Source of the DNA: Pseudomonas shahriarae | GTDB lineage: Bacteria; Pseudomonadota; Gammaproteobacteria; Pseudomonadales; Pseudomonadaceae | Reading direction: 5' to 3' | Length of the DNA: 64,000 bases | Assembly (NCBI RefSeq): GCF_014268455.2 | Contig: NZ_CP077085.1 | Span: forward strand, 1,674,001 to 1,738,000 | In this document: piece by piece, positions 36,974-46,502 of the stretch | Layout: each line of letters opens with the position of its first letter | How positions within the stretch are numbered: position 1 is the stretch's first letter | Notes under the pieces: model-generated | The model's input: the letters and a program-made list of their open reading frames with translations, nothing else | Told to the model about the DNA's origin: nothing | The model's database searches: none | Program-made: the position numbers and the translations under genes

Positions 36974-37885
36974 ATGCTGCTACGTCATATCCGCTACCTG
37001 CTGGCCGTCGCCGAACACCGTAACTTCACGCGGGCTGCCGAAGCGTTGCATGTGTCGCAGCCGACATTGTCGCAACAGATCAAGCAACTTGAAGAGAGCC
37101 TGGGGGCACCGCTGCTGGATCGTTCCGGGCGCAGTGTCAACCTGACCGACGCGGGCCAGGCCTATGTGCGGTTTGCCCGCCTGGCGCTGCAGGATCTGCA
37201 GGCGGGCACCCGGGCCATGCATGACGTGCAGGACCTGAGCCGCGGCAATTTACGCCTGGCCATGACCCCGACGTTCACCGCGTACCTGATCGGGCCGCTG
37301 CTGGCCCGGTTTTATCGGCAGTATCCGGGGATCACCGTCAGCGTCGAGGAAATGCCCCAGGACCGTCTTGAGCGCGCGCTGACCGAGGATCTGCTGGATA
37401 TCGGCATTGGCTTCAGCGGCGAGCACATGCCAGACATCGAATGCCAAGGCGTGTTTGTCGAGGAGTTGAGCGTAGTGGCCAGCGCCAGTCATCCAACCTT
37501 GAAGCGCAAACAGTGGCTCAAGCTGGCTGACTTCAAGCAGCAACCCCTGGTGCTGTTGAACAGCGGATTTGCGACGCGACGTTACATTGATGACTATTGC
37601 CGGACGCTGGAGATAACGCCGCAGATTGCCATGCAGGCCAATTCGATCAGTGCGGTGATTGAAATTATTCGCCATACCCAACTGGCGACGATCCTGCCCC
37701 GCGAGGTGGCCATGGCCCAGCAGGGCTTGCACGCGGTGCAACTGCGCCCGCCGTTGCCGCAGCGCACGGTGGCCCTGCTCAGTCGCAAGGGCGCTTATCG
37801 CAGCGCGGCATGCCGGGCGTTTGTCGACGTGGTGAGTGGGTGGCGAATGTTTAGTCATCCTGAAAGTGAACTCCACCAAGACTGA
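36974..37885 (+). CDS. cynR: LysR-family cyn operon regulator
   Basis: A 303-residue LysR protein, [20 protein letters not shown] at the start with a standard winged HTH, then an effector domain. Its divergent position to cynT-cynS, with a 112-bp shared regulatory region, matches E. coli CynR, which activates the operon when cyanate is present. I chose the ATG at 36974. Confidence 0.92.
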   Translation: MLLRHIRYLLAVAEHRNFTRAAEALHVSQPTLSQQIKQLEESLGAPLLDRSGRSVNLTDAGQAYVRFARLALQDLQAGTRAMHDVQDLSRGNLRLAMTPTFTAYLIGPLLARFYRQYPGITVSVEEMPQDRLERALTEDLLDIGIGFSGEHMPDIECQGVFVEELSVVASASHPTLKRKQWLKLADFKQQPLVLLNSGFATRRYIDDYCRTLEITPQIAMQANSISAVIEIIRHTQLATILPREVAMAQQGLHAVQLRPPLPQRTVALLSRKGAYRSAACRAFVDVVSGWRMFSHPESELHQD

Positions 37886-38171
37886 ATTTAAGGGCGTAAC
37901 CCAGCGTGTGAGGCTGGCGCTCATCTCTTCACTGTGATCCCTGCATGGACGGTTCCCCCGACACTCACCCCGAGGCCTCGCCTGGCGCCACCGCGCCCAG
38001 CCGCCCGGTGTGTCGGCTGGGCGTTGATGCACTGCCTTCTGAACTGGCCTTTTGGGCACTGTGGCACTGCCGCCATGCCCGCCCGCCGGATACCGCTCCC
38101 TTACGCTGATTGCCCCCATCACGGGTGCGCCGTCGCGCGCGCCTGCCTGACGCAAACGTAAGAGAGTTGCC
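37886..38171 (+). other. Leader region before the glutamine synthetase-like gene
   Basis: A 286-bp gap without a gene. It contains a perfect 10-bp stem (CGCCCAGCCG at 37994-38003 with CGGCTGGGCG at 38014-38023, 10-base loop) and GC-rich flanks. There is no T run, so it is not an obvious terminator; it could be a leader RNA structure or the cynR 3' end structure. Confidence 0.4.
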
Positions 38172-39545
38172 ATGAGTACCGTCTTTGCCAGCCTGCACGA
38201 AGCCCAATCCTTTCTTGACCAAAACCCCGATATCGAGATGTTCGAGCTGTTCATCCTCGACAGCAACGGCGTGCCCCGCGGCAAGCTGCTGCACCGTGAT
38301 GAACTGCTGGCGGTCTACGCCACCGGCCGGCCGCTGCCCAGTACCATCCTGGGCCTGACGCTCAATGGCGATGACGTGGAAAACTCCGGCCTGGTGTGGG
38401 AGGTGGGGGATATCGACTGCCGCGCCTACCCGATCAGCGGTAGTTTGCAGCGCATGCCGTGGCGGTTGATTCCCACGGCGGCGGTGCAGGTCAGCATGCA
38501 CCCGGAGGAAGGCTTGCCGGCGACCGTGGCCGACCCCCGGCACCTGCTGGCCAAGGTCATCGACGGGCTCAAGGCCGATGGTTATTACCCGGTGATGGCG
38601 GCGGAACTGGAGTTCTACCTGCTGGACCAGAAGCCCGACAGTAACGGCCGCCCACAACCGGCGCGGGATATGGACGGCGGTCGCCCGCGCTCGACCCAGG
38701 TCTACGGCCTGCGCGAGCTGGAGCAGATCGAGCCGTTTCTGGCCGACCTGTACAGCGCCTGCAAGCTGCAAGGCATTCCCGCGCGCACGGCGATTTCCGA
38801 ATACGCCCCCGGCCAGGTGGAGATCACCCTCGAGCATCGCAGCGATGCGTTGCAGGCGATGGACGAGGCGGTGCGTTACAAGCGCCTGGTCAAGGGCGTG
38901 GCCCACAAACACGGGATGACCGCCTGTTTCATGGCCAAGCCGTTCGACGACCTGGCCGGCACCGGCATGCACATGCACGTCAGCCTGGCGGACGCCGATG
39001 GCAACAATCTGTTTGCCAGCGAGGCAGCCGACGGTACGCCGCTGCTGCGCCAGGCGGTCGGCGGGATGCTCAGCACCTTGCTCGATTCCTTGCTGCTGTT
39101 CTGTCCCAACGCCAACTCTTACCGGCGTTTCCAGAGCAACAGTTATGCGCCGCTGGCGGCCACCTGGGGTGTCGACAACCGCACCGTCAGCCTGCGGGTG
39201 CCGGGTGGGCCGGCGTTTTCGCGGCATATCGAACACCGCATCTGTGGCGCCGATGCCAACCCGTACCTGGCGGCGGCGGCCATCCTTGCGGGGATCCACC
39301 GTGGCATTCGCGAGCAGCGCGATCCCGGCGCGCCGGTGACGGGCAACGGTTATGCCCAGGCCAAGGAGCTGCTGCCCACCGACTGGCTCACCACTTTGCG
39401 TGCCTTGGAAGGTTCGGCCTGGGCGCGTGAAGCGTTCGGCCAGGAATTTCTCGGCGTGTACCTGGCGGTCAAGCGGGCCGAGTACCGGCAGTTCATGGGC
39501 GAGGTGGGCGAGCAGGACTGGCGCTGGTACCTGCACCAGGCGTGA
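38172..39545 (+). CDS. Glutamine synthetase-like gamma-glutamyl ligase (PuuA type)
   Basis: A 457-residue enzyme of the glutamine synthetase superfamily. It has the beta-grasp N-terminal domain and the catalytic domain with the metal/substrate signatures AAELEFYLLD, GTGMHMHVSLAD and NSYRRFQSNSYAP. Such class I-like proteins in Pseudomonas usually ligate glutamate to polyamines or ethanolamine (PuuA/GlnA2-like) rather than ammonia. No polyamine-catabolism neighbours are present, so the substrate is open. It begins after an AGAG Shine-Dalgarno sequence. Confidence 0.83.
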   Translation: MSTVFASLHEAQSFLDQNPDIEMFELFILDSNGVPRGKLLHRDELLAVYATGRPLPSTILGLTLNGDDVENSGLVWEVGDIDCRAYPISGSLQRMPWRLIPTAAVQVSMHPEEGLPATVADPRHLLAKVIDGLKADGYYPVMAAELEFYLLDQKPDSNGRPQPARDMDGGRPRSTQVYGLRELEQIEPFLADLYSACKLQGIPARTAISEYAPGQVEITLEHRSDALQAMDEAVRYKRLVKGVAHKHGMTACFMAKPFDDLAGTGMHMHVSLADADGNNLFASEAADGTPLLRQAVGGMLSTLLDSLLLFCPNANSYRRFQSNSYAPLAATWGVDNRTVSLRVPGGPAFSRHIEHRICGADANPYLAAAAILAGIHRGIREQRDPGAPVTGNGYAQAKELLPTDWLTTLRALEGSAWAREAFGQEFLGVYLAVKRAEYRQFMGEVGEQDWRWYLHQA

Positions 39546-39631
39546 TGATGAACCCTGAGTCTTTCGACCTTTTTTTCACGCGGGGGTGATTAAGCTGAAA
39601 GTCCAGTGTCCGTAGAGACCGGTTCATCTAC

Positions 39632-40300
39632 ATGAGTACCGTGATGTCGTCGCAACCCCCATCGTCCATCGAGGCTGAATTCGCCGCGCGCTGTGACCGT
39701 GACCACGCTCGCGTCTGTGCTGACCCACGGCCGCCAGGCTTGTTGCGGCGCCTGTGGTTATGGCGCGACGAGCGCCTGGTGCGCCAGGCTCTGAAAGTCG
39801 CGGGGGAGCCCGGCCTGTTGCTGGACCTGGCCTGTGGGGCGGGACGCTTCTGGCCGGTGCTGGCCGAGCACAGCAATCGCGTGATCCTGGCCTCGGACTT
39901 TTCCCAGACCATGCTTGATCATGCCCAGAGCCACTATGGCGCGGCCTTTCTGCGGCGGATCAAGACGTTCCAGGGTTCGGCATTTTCCATCGGCCTGTCG
40001 GCCAACGCGGTGGACTGTATTTTTTGCCTGGAACTGTTTCGCCACGTCTCCAGTGTCGAGGCGCGACTGACGCTGTTGCGCGAGTTTCACCGGGTCAGCC
40101 GCGACACGGTGATTGTCGCGGTGGACAGCGACAGCCGCCATCGTCAGCTCCACCCGCCGGGCACAGGGCAACCCTTGTTGTCCCATCGTGTGGAGGTGGA
40201 AGCGGAGTTTCGCCAGGCGGGCTTTACGGTGCTGAACCAGCAAGAGTTCATGCCCGGCTCGGCCCTGTGGCGGGTTTATGTGCTGCGCAAAAGAGGATAA
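39632..40300 (+). CDS. Class I SAM-dependent methyltransferase
   Basis: A 222-residue protein with a Rossmann methyltransferase core: motif I is LLLDLACGAGRFWPVL (about residues 65-80), motif II is VILASDFSQTML, and post-motif III is VDCIFCLELFRHV. The substrate is unknown. It is transcribed alone, between the GS-like gene and rnd. Confidence 0.82.
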   Translation: MSTVMSSQPPSSIEAEFAARCDRDHARVCADPRPPGLLRRLWLWRDERLVRQALKVAGEPGLLLDLACGAGRFWPVLAEHSNRVILASDFSQTMLDHAQSHYGAAFLRRIKTFQGSAFSIGLSANAVDCIFCLELFRHVSSVEARLTLLREFHRVSRDTVIVAVDSDSRHRQLHPPGTGQPLLSHRVEVEAEFRQAGFTVLNQQEFMPGSALWRVYVLRKRG

Positions 40301-40422
40301 CCCTCAACTGTCGGGCTATTCTTCGTCTCCTGTCAGAGTTTTCATGATGGCTGGCACACTGCGGGTGCTCGAAAGTCCCGCTGGCGATATATACTGCGCG
40401 CCATTCTTCAAGGGAGAGCCGT

Positions 40423-41556
40423 GTGGCCATCGATATTCACTGGATCTGCGACAACGATAGCCTCGGCCAGCATTGCGCCGAATGGCAGCAGTTGCCATTC
40501 GTCGCCCTCGACACCGAATTCATGCGGGTCGACACCTTCTATCCCATCGCCGGGTTGATCCAGATCGGGGATGGTGTACGCGCTTATCTGATCGATCCCC
40601 TGACCATTGATAACTGGCAACCCCTGGCCGCCTTGCTGGAAAACCCGGCGGTGATCAAGGTGGTGCATGCCTGCAGTGAAGACCTGGAAGTGCTGCTGCG
40701 CCTGACCGGCAGCCTGCCGGTGCCATTGTTCGACACCCAACTGGCAGCCGCCTACTTGAACCTCGGTTTCTCCATGGGCTACTCGCGCCTGGTGCAAGCG
40801 GTGCTGGACATCGAGTTGCCCAAGGGCGAGACCCGTTCGGACTGGCTGCAGCGGCCATTGTCCGAGACCCAGGTCAGTTACGCCGCTGAAGACGCGGTGC
40901 ACCTGGCGGAAGTCTATACACGGCTGCGTCCGCGACTGTCGGACGAAAAATACGCCTGGGTTCTGGAAGACGGCGCCGAGCTGGTGGCCAACCTGCGCCG
41001 GGAAATCGACCCTTACGAGGTGTACCGCGACGCCAAGCTGGCCTGGAAACTGTCCCGTGCCCAGCTCGCCGTCCTGCGCGAACTGTGCGCCTGGCGCGAG
41101 CAGCAAGCCCGTGCCCGCGACCTGCCACGCAACCGCATCGTCCGCGAACACTCGCTATGGCCCCTGGCCAAGTCCCAGCCGGATAACCTCGCGGCCTTGG
41201 GCAAAATCGAAGACATGCACCCGCGTACCGTGCGCCAGGACGGCGAATTCCTGCTGGGCCTGATCAAGCGTGCCGCCAGTGTGCCGATGGACCAATGGCC
41301 GCCGGCCGTGCCTGAGCCGTTGCCGGTGGATGCCGCTGTGCTGATCAAGCAACTGCGCGCGCTTGGCCAGACCTTCGCCGAACGCCTGGACATGGCCCCG
41401 GAGCTGATGCTGCGCAAGAAAACCCTCGAGGCACTGGTCAAGAGTGGCTACCCCGATGGGCCTTACCAATTGCCTGACTCGCTGCGTGGCTGGCGCCGCG
41501 AGTTGATGGGCCAGGCGCTGCTCGACAGCCTGGCCACTGCCGGAGAACAGCCTTGA
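40423..41556 (+). CDS. rnd: Ribonuclease D
   Basis: A 377-residue 3'-5' exoribonuclease for tRNA and small-RNA maturation. The DEDDy catalytic motifs are seen: Exo [17 protein letters not shown], Exo [12 protein letters not shown], and Exo [13 protein letters not shown]. Two C-terminal HRDC domains follow (about 210-290 and 300-370). The GTG at 40423 follows AGGGAGA. Its stop overlaps the TTG start of ycgL. Confidence 0.95.
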   Translation: MAIDIHWICDNDSLGQHCAEWQQLPFVALDTEFMRVDTFYPIAGLIQIGDGVRAYLIDPLTIDNWQPLAALLENPAVIKVVHACSEDLEVLLRLTGSLPVPLFDTQLAAAYLNLGFSMGYSRLVQAVLDIELPKGETRSDWLQRPLSETQVSYAAEDAVHLAEVYTRLRPRLSDEKYAWVLEDGAELVANLRREIDPYEVYRDAKLAWKLSRAQLAVLRELCAWREQQARARDLPRNRIVREHSLWPLAKSQPDNLAALGKIEDMHPRTVRQDGEFLLGLIKRAASVPMDQWPPAVPEPLPVDAAVLIKQLRALGQTFAERLDMAPELMLRKKTLEALVKSGYPDGPYQLPDSLRGWRRELMGQALLDSLATAGEQP

Positions 41557-41846
41557 AACATATTTGTTCCATCTACCGCAGCCCGAAACGCGCAGGCATG
41601 TACCTCTATGTGCTCAAAAGCGATGCCCTGGAACGCGTGCCCGAGGGCCTGCTGACCGTGTTCGGCAAGCCGGTACACGCGTTCAACCTGGTGCTGACGC
41701 CGGAACGCAAACTGCAGCAGGAAGATATCGTCGCGGTCCTGGACAACCTGCAAAAGCAGGGCTACCACCTGCAAATGCCACCGCCGGATGACGAGTACAT
41801 CGAGCATCTGCCCGAAGAACTGCTGCGCCGTAACGACCCGATGTGA
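41553..41846 (+). CDS. ycgL: YcgL-family protein
   Basis: A 97-residue YcgL protein (DUF709-like), opening [19 protein letters not shown]. The start is a rare TTG whose last two bases are shared with the stop of rnd (TTGA), so it is expressed by translational coupling. The rnd-ycgL order is conserved in Pseudomonas. Its function is uncertain, possibly in RNA metabolism. Confidence 0.88.
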   Translation: MKHICSIYRSPKRAGMYLYVLKSDALERVPEGLLTVFGKPVHAFNLVLTPERKLQQEDIVAVLDNLQKQGYHLQMPPPDDEYIEHLPEELLRRNDPM

Positions 41847-41852
41847 TCGACC

Positions 41853-41876
41853 CGTGTCCCGCTCGGGACACGTTTG
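41853..41876 (+). terminator. Hairpin after ycgL
   Basis: CGTGTCCC and GGGACACG form an 8-bp stem with a GCTC loop, followed by only TTT. It is a probable weak rho-independent terminator of rnd-ycgL. Confidence 0.65.
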
Positions 41877-41959
41877 AATCGAATGACCTGGCGAGCCCCG
41901 AGCCCTGCAGTCAGTTTGCTGTCGGTGGCCGCCTGCACTGTTTTTGAAAGGTTTGAACC

Positions 41960-42892
41960 ATGCGCGTTCTGATAGCAGAACAGGACCACCCGCTGTACGC
42001 CCGACTGCTGCGCGAAGCGGCGCCGGATCTTGAAGTCCTGACCAGTGGCGACTCGGCCCAATTGTCGCGCCATGCCGCCGATTGCCCGGTATGGCTGGGC
42101 CAGCCGGACCTGCTGGCAACCCTGCTGCGCCAGGGCCATCACCCGCAATGGCTGCAATCGACCTGGGCTGGCATCACGCCGCTGCTGGCCGATGGCTTGC
42201 CTCGGGATTATCGCCTGACCCGCGCGGTCGGCATTTTTGGCCAGGTGATGGCCGAGTACGTGCTCACCTACATGCTCGGTCACGAGCGTGAGGTGCTGGC
42301 GCGCCTGGTCAGCCAGGTCGAGCGCAAGTGGGACAACCGCATGGGCCAGAGCCTGGCGGGGCGCAAGGTGCTGATTGTCGGCACCGGTGATATCGGCCAG
42401 AGCGTGGCGCAATTCCTGCTGCCCTTTGGTGTGGAGTTGTACGGCATTGCCAGCCAAGCCCGGGAGCAGGCCCCGTTTATCGAGGTAGCCGGGCCGGATC
42501 AACTGGGCCGTCTGGTGGGCGAGGTGGACTATGTGGTCAACCTGCTGCCCAACACCCCCAATACCCACGATCTGTACGATGCGGCGCTGTTTAAGCAGTT
42601 CAAACCCACCGGCCTGTTTATCAACGTCGGCCGGGGTGTGGCGGTGGTGGATGCCGATCTGGTCGAGGCTCTGAAAGAAGGGCACCTGGCCGGCGCGGTC
42701 ATCGACGTTTGTCGCCAGGAACCACTGCCACAGCGCCATCCGTTCTGGACCGCCTGGGGCTTGTTGCTGACCGGCCACAGCTCGGCGCCGACCTGCCCGC
42801 GGCGCATGGTGGCACTGTTTATCGAAAATCTGCGGGCGTACCAGGCCAAGGATTCGCTGCGTGGCGAGGTGAGTTTCGAGCGGGGATACTGA
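41960..42892 (+). CDS. D-2-hydroxyacid dehydrogenase
   Basis: A 310-residue NAD(P)-dependent dehydrogenase of the D-isomer-specific family. The dinucleotide-binding motif is VLIVGTGDIGQSVA (about residues 138-151), the family signature VDYVVNLLPNTPNTHDL contains the expected residues, and the catalytic His is in LLTGHSSAPTC. It resembles GhrA-type glyoxylate/hydroxypyruvate reductases. It probably stands alone. Confidence 0.87.
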   Translation: MRVLIAEQDHPLYARLLREAAPDLEVLTSGDSAQLSRHAADCPVWLGQPDLLATLLRQGHHPQWLQSTWAGITPLLADGLPRDYRLTRAVGIFGQVMAEYVLTYMLGHEREVLARLVSQVERKWDNRMGQSLAGRKVLIVGTGDIGQSVAQFLLPFGVELYGIASQAREQAPFIEVAGPDQLGRLVGEVDYVVNLLPNTPNTHDLYDAALFKQFKPTGLFINVGRGVAVVDADLVEALKEGHLAGAVIDVCRQEPLPQRHPFWTAWGLLLTGHSSAPTCPRRMVALFIENLRAYQAKDSLRGEVSFERGY

Positions 42893-42981
42893 AACACCCC
42901 ACATCGCGAGTAGCGCGCATCTGATTTTATCGCTGGCGGCAACGTGGGAGGCTCACTGACCTTAAGAAGGGAGGCCTCTCC

Positions 42982-45900
42982 ATGCTTGAATCGCGCGCTG
43001 TTGCTTCGCAACCGTCTCAGGGGGCCATGCTGCCCGTATCGTTGGCTGATCCCGTCAGCCCCCCACCGGCGGAATCCAACCTGGCAGCTGGCGGCGAAGA
43101 GGTCCGGATCAGCCTGGTCGAGGAGAAGCCAGGCCTTGAGGCTGCACTGGGCGACAGGCAGAACCTCAAGGTACTGGGGCAAAAGCTCTACGAAGTCGCC
43201 ACCCGGCTGGGGGTAAACGCCACCCCCCAGGCAGTGCAGGCCGCGTTGGCGCATACCCCCCTGGACATAGACGCCGGCTCCTCCTATCCCCTGGCAGACG
43301 GCAAGAGCGCCACTTTGGCGAGCGTCATCAGGCACCTGGGCCTGTTCCTGCCCCTCAGCCACTTTCATCTCACCAGCCTCGCCGATGCAGTCACTGCAAG
43401 AGCCCTGGAGCATCCGCTTGGGGATTTTGGCGGAGGGTTGTCGTGGCCGGTGCCCATGAGCCCGGATGAGCAACGCAGGCTGGGTGCGCTCGCCCAGAGC
43501 CACCTCGCAGAGCAGCCGCAGGGCACACAAGGCCAGGGGCTGCTGGATTTTCTGAACCAGCGCCAGCCCGTTGCCACACCGGTACCGAGCAACCCCGTCA
43601 ACGCCCTGGAATCCCTGGTGAGCTCCGCTGAAGGGCAGCGGCTGGGAAAGCATCTGCAAGAGCAAATGGGCGGGATAGCCACCGACCGCAGCGTCAACGA
43701 CTATCTGCTGGCCGCCATCGCGGTGCAGTTGGATCCGCAGTCCATCGCCGCGCCTCATCGCAACAAGGTGGCGGGTTTCGACCTGGCCAGCGATGCGCAC
43801 TGGGGTAAACCTGCCTCCTTCGTGGTGGACAGGTTGAGCAGGCACCTGAGCAGCAGTGGCAAGACCAGCCCGCAGATGGCCGGGGTAGGCGCCTATGGGT
43901 TGCTGGCCCGCAAGGCGCCTGAATTTCTGGTCAAGGACATCCCGGACCGGGTGACCTATGGCAGCCCGGCCTGGGTCTGCCTGGCAATTGCTGCGGCGAC
44001 CATCGAGGCCCAGTCGCCGGGGAAAGTGCCGAACATGACCTTCGCCCAGGTCATGCAGCAGGCAGAAAGTGCGGGCACGGCTGATCCTGGCCTCACCCGC
44101 GACCCGCAGCGGGCGGCCCTGGTGGACTGGGGCGTGGTCAATGGCCTGCTCGAACGCAAGGAGGATGAGCGCTACAGCGACGCAGAGCTGAACCTGCTGC
44201 AAACCACCTTCAACACCCGCCAGCGGCAAATGATCACTGCCAGCCAGTCCTTGGATAAGGACATTCCCAGTCGCAAAGCGATGGCCCTGGAGGTACTCAA
44301 GCAACGGTTTGGCGAGCTGGGCGGGCTTGTTGAAGAGCCGTTGATCAACACCACCCATCATCCCCGTGGCGGTCCCGGAACACCGGCAACCACACTGGTC
44401 GGCCATCATTCGCTGTTGGATATCGCCATGATGGACCTGCCGTCGCCGGCGGTGTTCTATTCGGCGGACAGCCGCATCCCCCTGGCCGAGTTGAATGCCA
44501 ATCACCGATTTGGCATAACCGAGGCATTCAACCAGCAGTTCAATGACACGATCCGGAGTAAAAAGGCTGCGATCGCTGTCGCCATCAAACACCTGATCGC
44601 ACAGCTTCCATTGGCGGATCGGAAGAAATTCGAATATGGAAAAATCACCTTCTATCAAAACCTGTCCCACACGCTAGGCCTTGGATTTACGGATAAAACC
44701 GATCATCCCAAGGGGCAGGAACTGCTGTTGAAAATTGAAGGGGAGGGTGAGCCTGCAGCATACGAAATCAACTTTGCCCAAGGTGTTATTCGATCGACTG
44801 ACCTCTGGCGAGCGGATGTGCGCACTTCAAGAAAGGCCAATCTTGTCCGCGAGACCCGAGAGTTCATACCGCGCAATGACGCAGTGCAGCAGAAAAAACA
44901 AAGCGTTCCGGTAAGCAACGCGTTACTGGATAGCTTTGCTTCGGATCGCACTCGGTACATCGCCGATGCATTTGTTGAACACCTTGATCTCGATGATCCC
45001 GACATAAAGGAACACGCACGGGGGCAGACCACGTTGGACAAACAGCGGGGCAGGGCAGCAGTGGCTGAAGCGTATCTGTTGAGCCTTGTTCCGTTTTATT
45101 CGGCGATTGGCAATTTCCAGCAGGGTAATTATGGCGAAGGGGCTACTGACCTTGCGCTGGATATCTTTGGCTTGCTCAGCGCCGGCGCTGCAAGCGCAGG
45201 GAAATTGGGCCGATTGGGTGGGACTGCGTTATCCGCAGCGGCGAAGGTTTTACAGGGCGCAAAGATCATTGGGGCTGCCACGATCAGTGCATTGAACCCC
45301 CTTGGCGGGTGGGGCGAGTTGGCGGTCGGCGGTGCCAGGTTAGCCGGGAAAGGCGTTTCCAAAGGGATTGAGGCGGTTAACCGGCTCAGGGGGGCTTCCG
45401 GCAGCTATGACCTGTTGAAAGCGGTCAGTACGGACTATGGCACCGCGGCCACGGGCACGTTCAGGGTCGCAGGGCAGCGTGTCGAGGGCGGTACGGTGCT
45501 CCAGGGCGGCAAATGGTATGCCTTCGACGCCGACAAGATGCGGCCTTATGGCGGGCCCCTTGAAGGGTTCACCGCAGAAACCAAGGCGATGGGCGGCACG
45601 CTTGCCGTGGCGCGTATTGCGCCGGGCAGTGAGCTGAGCAATCGGATGCTGCTCGAGTACAGCGTTGCACCCGCAAGCATTGCCGGGCTTTCGCGCAATA
45701 GTCAGGGGGTCTACGTCGCGGCTGATGGCCACCTGTCCCATATCCGCCACACCGACAGCGCTGGTAAGACTGCGGTCTATGAAGTCCGCCAAGTCACCCG
45801 TACCGAGGATGGGGTGGTGCAGGCTCGGATCTATCACAAAGGTCGGCAGACACCGCTGCTGGTCCAGCATGTACAGGGCGATCAGTGGCAGCGCCTGCGT

Positions 45901-46425
45901 TTGCCCGGCGCCGCTCCGCAATCGGTGGCAGACGATCTGGGGGAGGTGATTGGACTTGGCGGCGAGGGGGTCATCTACGCAAGTCGCGACGGGAAAAGTG
46001 TCTACAAGGATCTTGGCCCTACCTCAATCAAACCTCCCGCTGAATACGTCAGCATGGAGGCGATATCGCTGAATAAATATTATGGTGAGGGGTTTGCAAG
46101 TGTGATCATCGAGGACGGTCGTAAATATATAAAGATGGGCAAAGTCGATGGCGTGGATCTCAGTAAGTTTGAAAGAAACAGTTTGCCGCCAGAAGCGCGA
46201 TCATTAATGGATGATGTATTGGCGCAGATGGAAGCCAAGGATATCTATCACAATGATCTGCAATTAAAGAACTTTATGTATTCGGCCAAAGACCAGAAGA
46301 TTTATCCGGTGGATATGGATTCGCAGGGCGCGGAGTTTATGGTGCCGGTGGTGATGGCGGCTTATAAGCGACAGAAGGAGGAACTGCGCAGGGCGTTTGC
46401 CAGCCTTGTCGCTAAAGCCCCTTGA
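42982..46425 (+). CDS. Large toxin/effector-like protein with C-terminal OspG/NleH-type kinase domain
   Basis: A 1147-residue protein without a signal peptide, after a strong AGGGAGG. The first 690 residues match nothing I know by name, though similar segments occur in Pseudomonas membrane-targeted toxins. A Gly/Ala-rich hydrophobic stretch (about 700-795, with FYSAIGNFQQGN and ALDIFGLLSAGA) could insert in membranes. A segment with GTFRVAGQRVEGGTVLQGGK is recurrent in such proteins. The C-terminus is a small kinase: GLGGEGVIY (991-999), VYK with Lys1009, YHNDLQLKN with Asp1092 and Asn1097, and VDMD with Asp1111. The HND form is typical of type III effector kinases OspG and NleH. No secretion system or immunity gene is adjacent. 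Confidence 0.7.
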   Translation: MLESRAVASQPSQGAMLPVSLADPVSPPPAESNLAAGGEEVRISLVEEKPGLEAALGDRQNLKVLGQKLYEVATRLGVNATPQAVQAALAHTPLDIDAGSSYPLADGKSATLASVIRHLGLFLPLSHFHLTSLADAVTARALEHPLGDFGGGLSWPVPMSPDEQRRLGALAQSHLAEQPQGTQGQGLLDFLNQRQPVATPVPSNPVNALESLVSSAEGQRLGKHLQEQMGGIATDRSVNDYLLAAIAVQLDPQSIAAPHRNKVAGFDLASDAHWGKPASFVVDRLSRHLSSSGKTSPQMAGVGAYGLLARKAPEFLVKDIPDRVTYGSPAWVCLAIAAATIEAQSPGKVPNMTFAQVMQQAESAGTADPGLTRDPQRAALVDWGVVNGLLERKEDERYSDAELNLLQTTFNTRQRQMITASQSLDKDIPSRKAMALEVLKQRFGELGGLVEEPLINTTHHPRGGPGTPATTLVGHHSLLDIAMMDLPSPAVFYSADSRIPLAELNANHRFGITEAFNQQFNDTIRSKKAAIAVAIKHLIAQLPLADRKKFEYGKITFYQNLSHTLGLGFTDKTDHPKGQELLLKIEGEGEPAAYEINFAQGVIRSTDLWRADVRTSRKANLVRETREFIPRNDAVQQKKQSVPVSNALLDSFASDRTRYIADAFVEHLDLDDPDIKEHARGQTTLDKQRGRAAVAEAYLLSLVPFYSAIGNFQQGNYGEGATDLALDIFGLLSAGAASAGKLGRLGGTALSAAAKVLQGAKIIGAATISALNPLGGWGELAVGGARLAGKGVSKGIEAVNRLRGASGSYDLLKAVSTDYGTAATGTFRVAGQRVEGGTVLQGGKWYAFDADKMRPYGGPLEGFTAETKAMGGTLAVARIAPGSELSNRMLLEYSVAPASIAGLSRNSQGVYVAADGHLSHIRHTDSAGKTAVYEVRQVTRTEDGVVQARIYHKGRQTPLLVQHVQGDQWQRLRLPGAAPQSVADDLGEVIGLGGEGVIYASRDGKSVYKDLGPTSIKPPAEYVSMEAISLNKYYGEGFASVIIEDGRKYIKMGKVDGVDLSKFERNSLPPEARSLMDDVLAQMEAKDIYHNDLQLKNFMYSAKDQKIYPVDMDSQGAEFMVPVVMAAYKRQKEELRRAFASLVAKAP

Positions 46426-46437
46426 GCAACTTGCGAT

Positions 46438-46469
46438 GCCCCCTGCCGGTGTTTAACGGCAGGGGGGGC
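46438..46469 (+). terminator. Hairpin after the effector gene
   Basis: CCCCCTGCCG and CGGCAGGGGG, with an 8-base loop, form a stable stem between two convergent genes; no T run follows. Confidence 0.6.
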
Positions 46470-46502
46470 GGCGACTGCCCTGGCCACAGGCGGATCCCGT
46501 GC

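Noticed and set aside
37965..39536. 523-codon open frame antisense to the GS-like gene
   Set aside because: It lies fully opposite a gene with clear family motifs; its translation is rich in H, Q, R and G and matches no family. It is a high-GC artefact.
42529..44670. 713-codon minus-strand open frame across the dehydrogenase and effector genes
   Set aside because: Both plus-strand genes have clear motifs and ribosome-binding sites, whereas the antisense translation has no domain.
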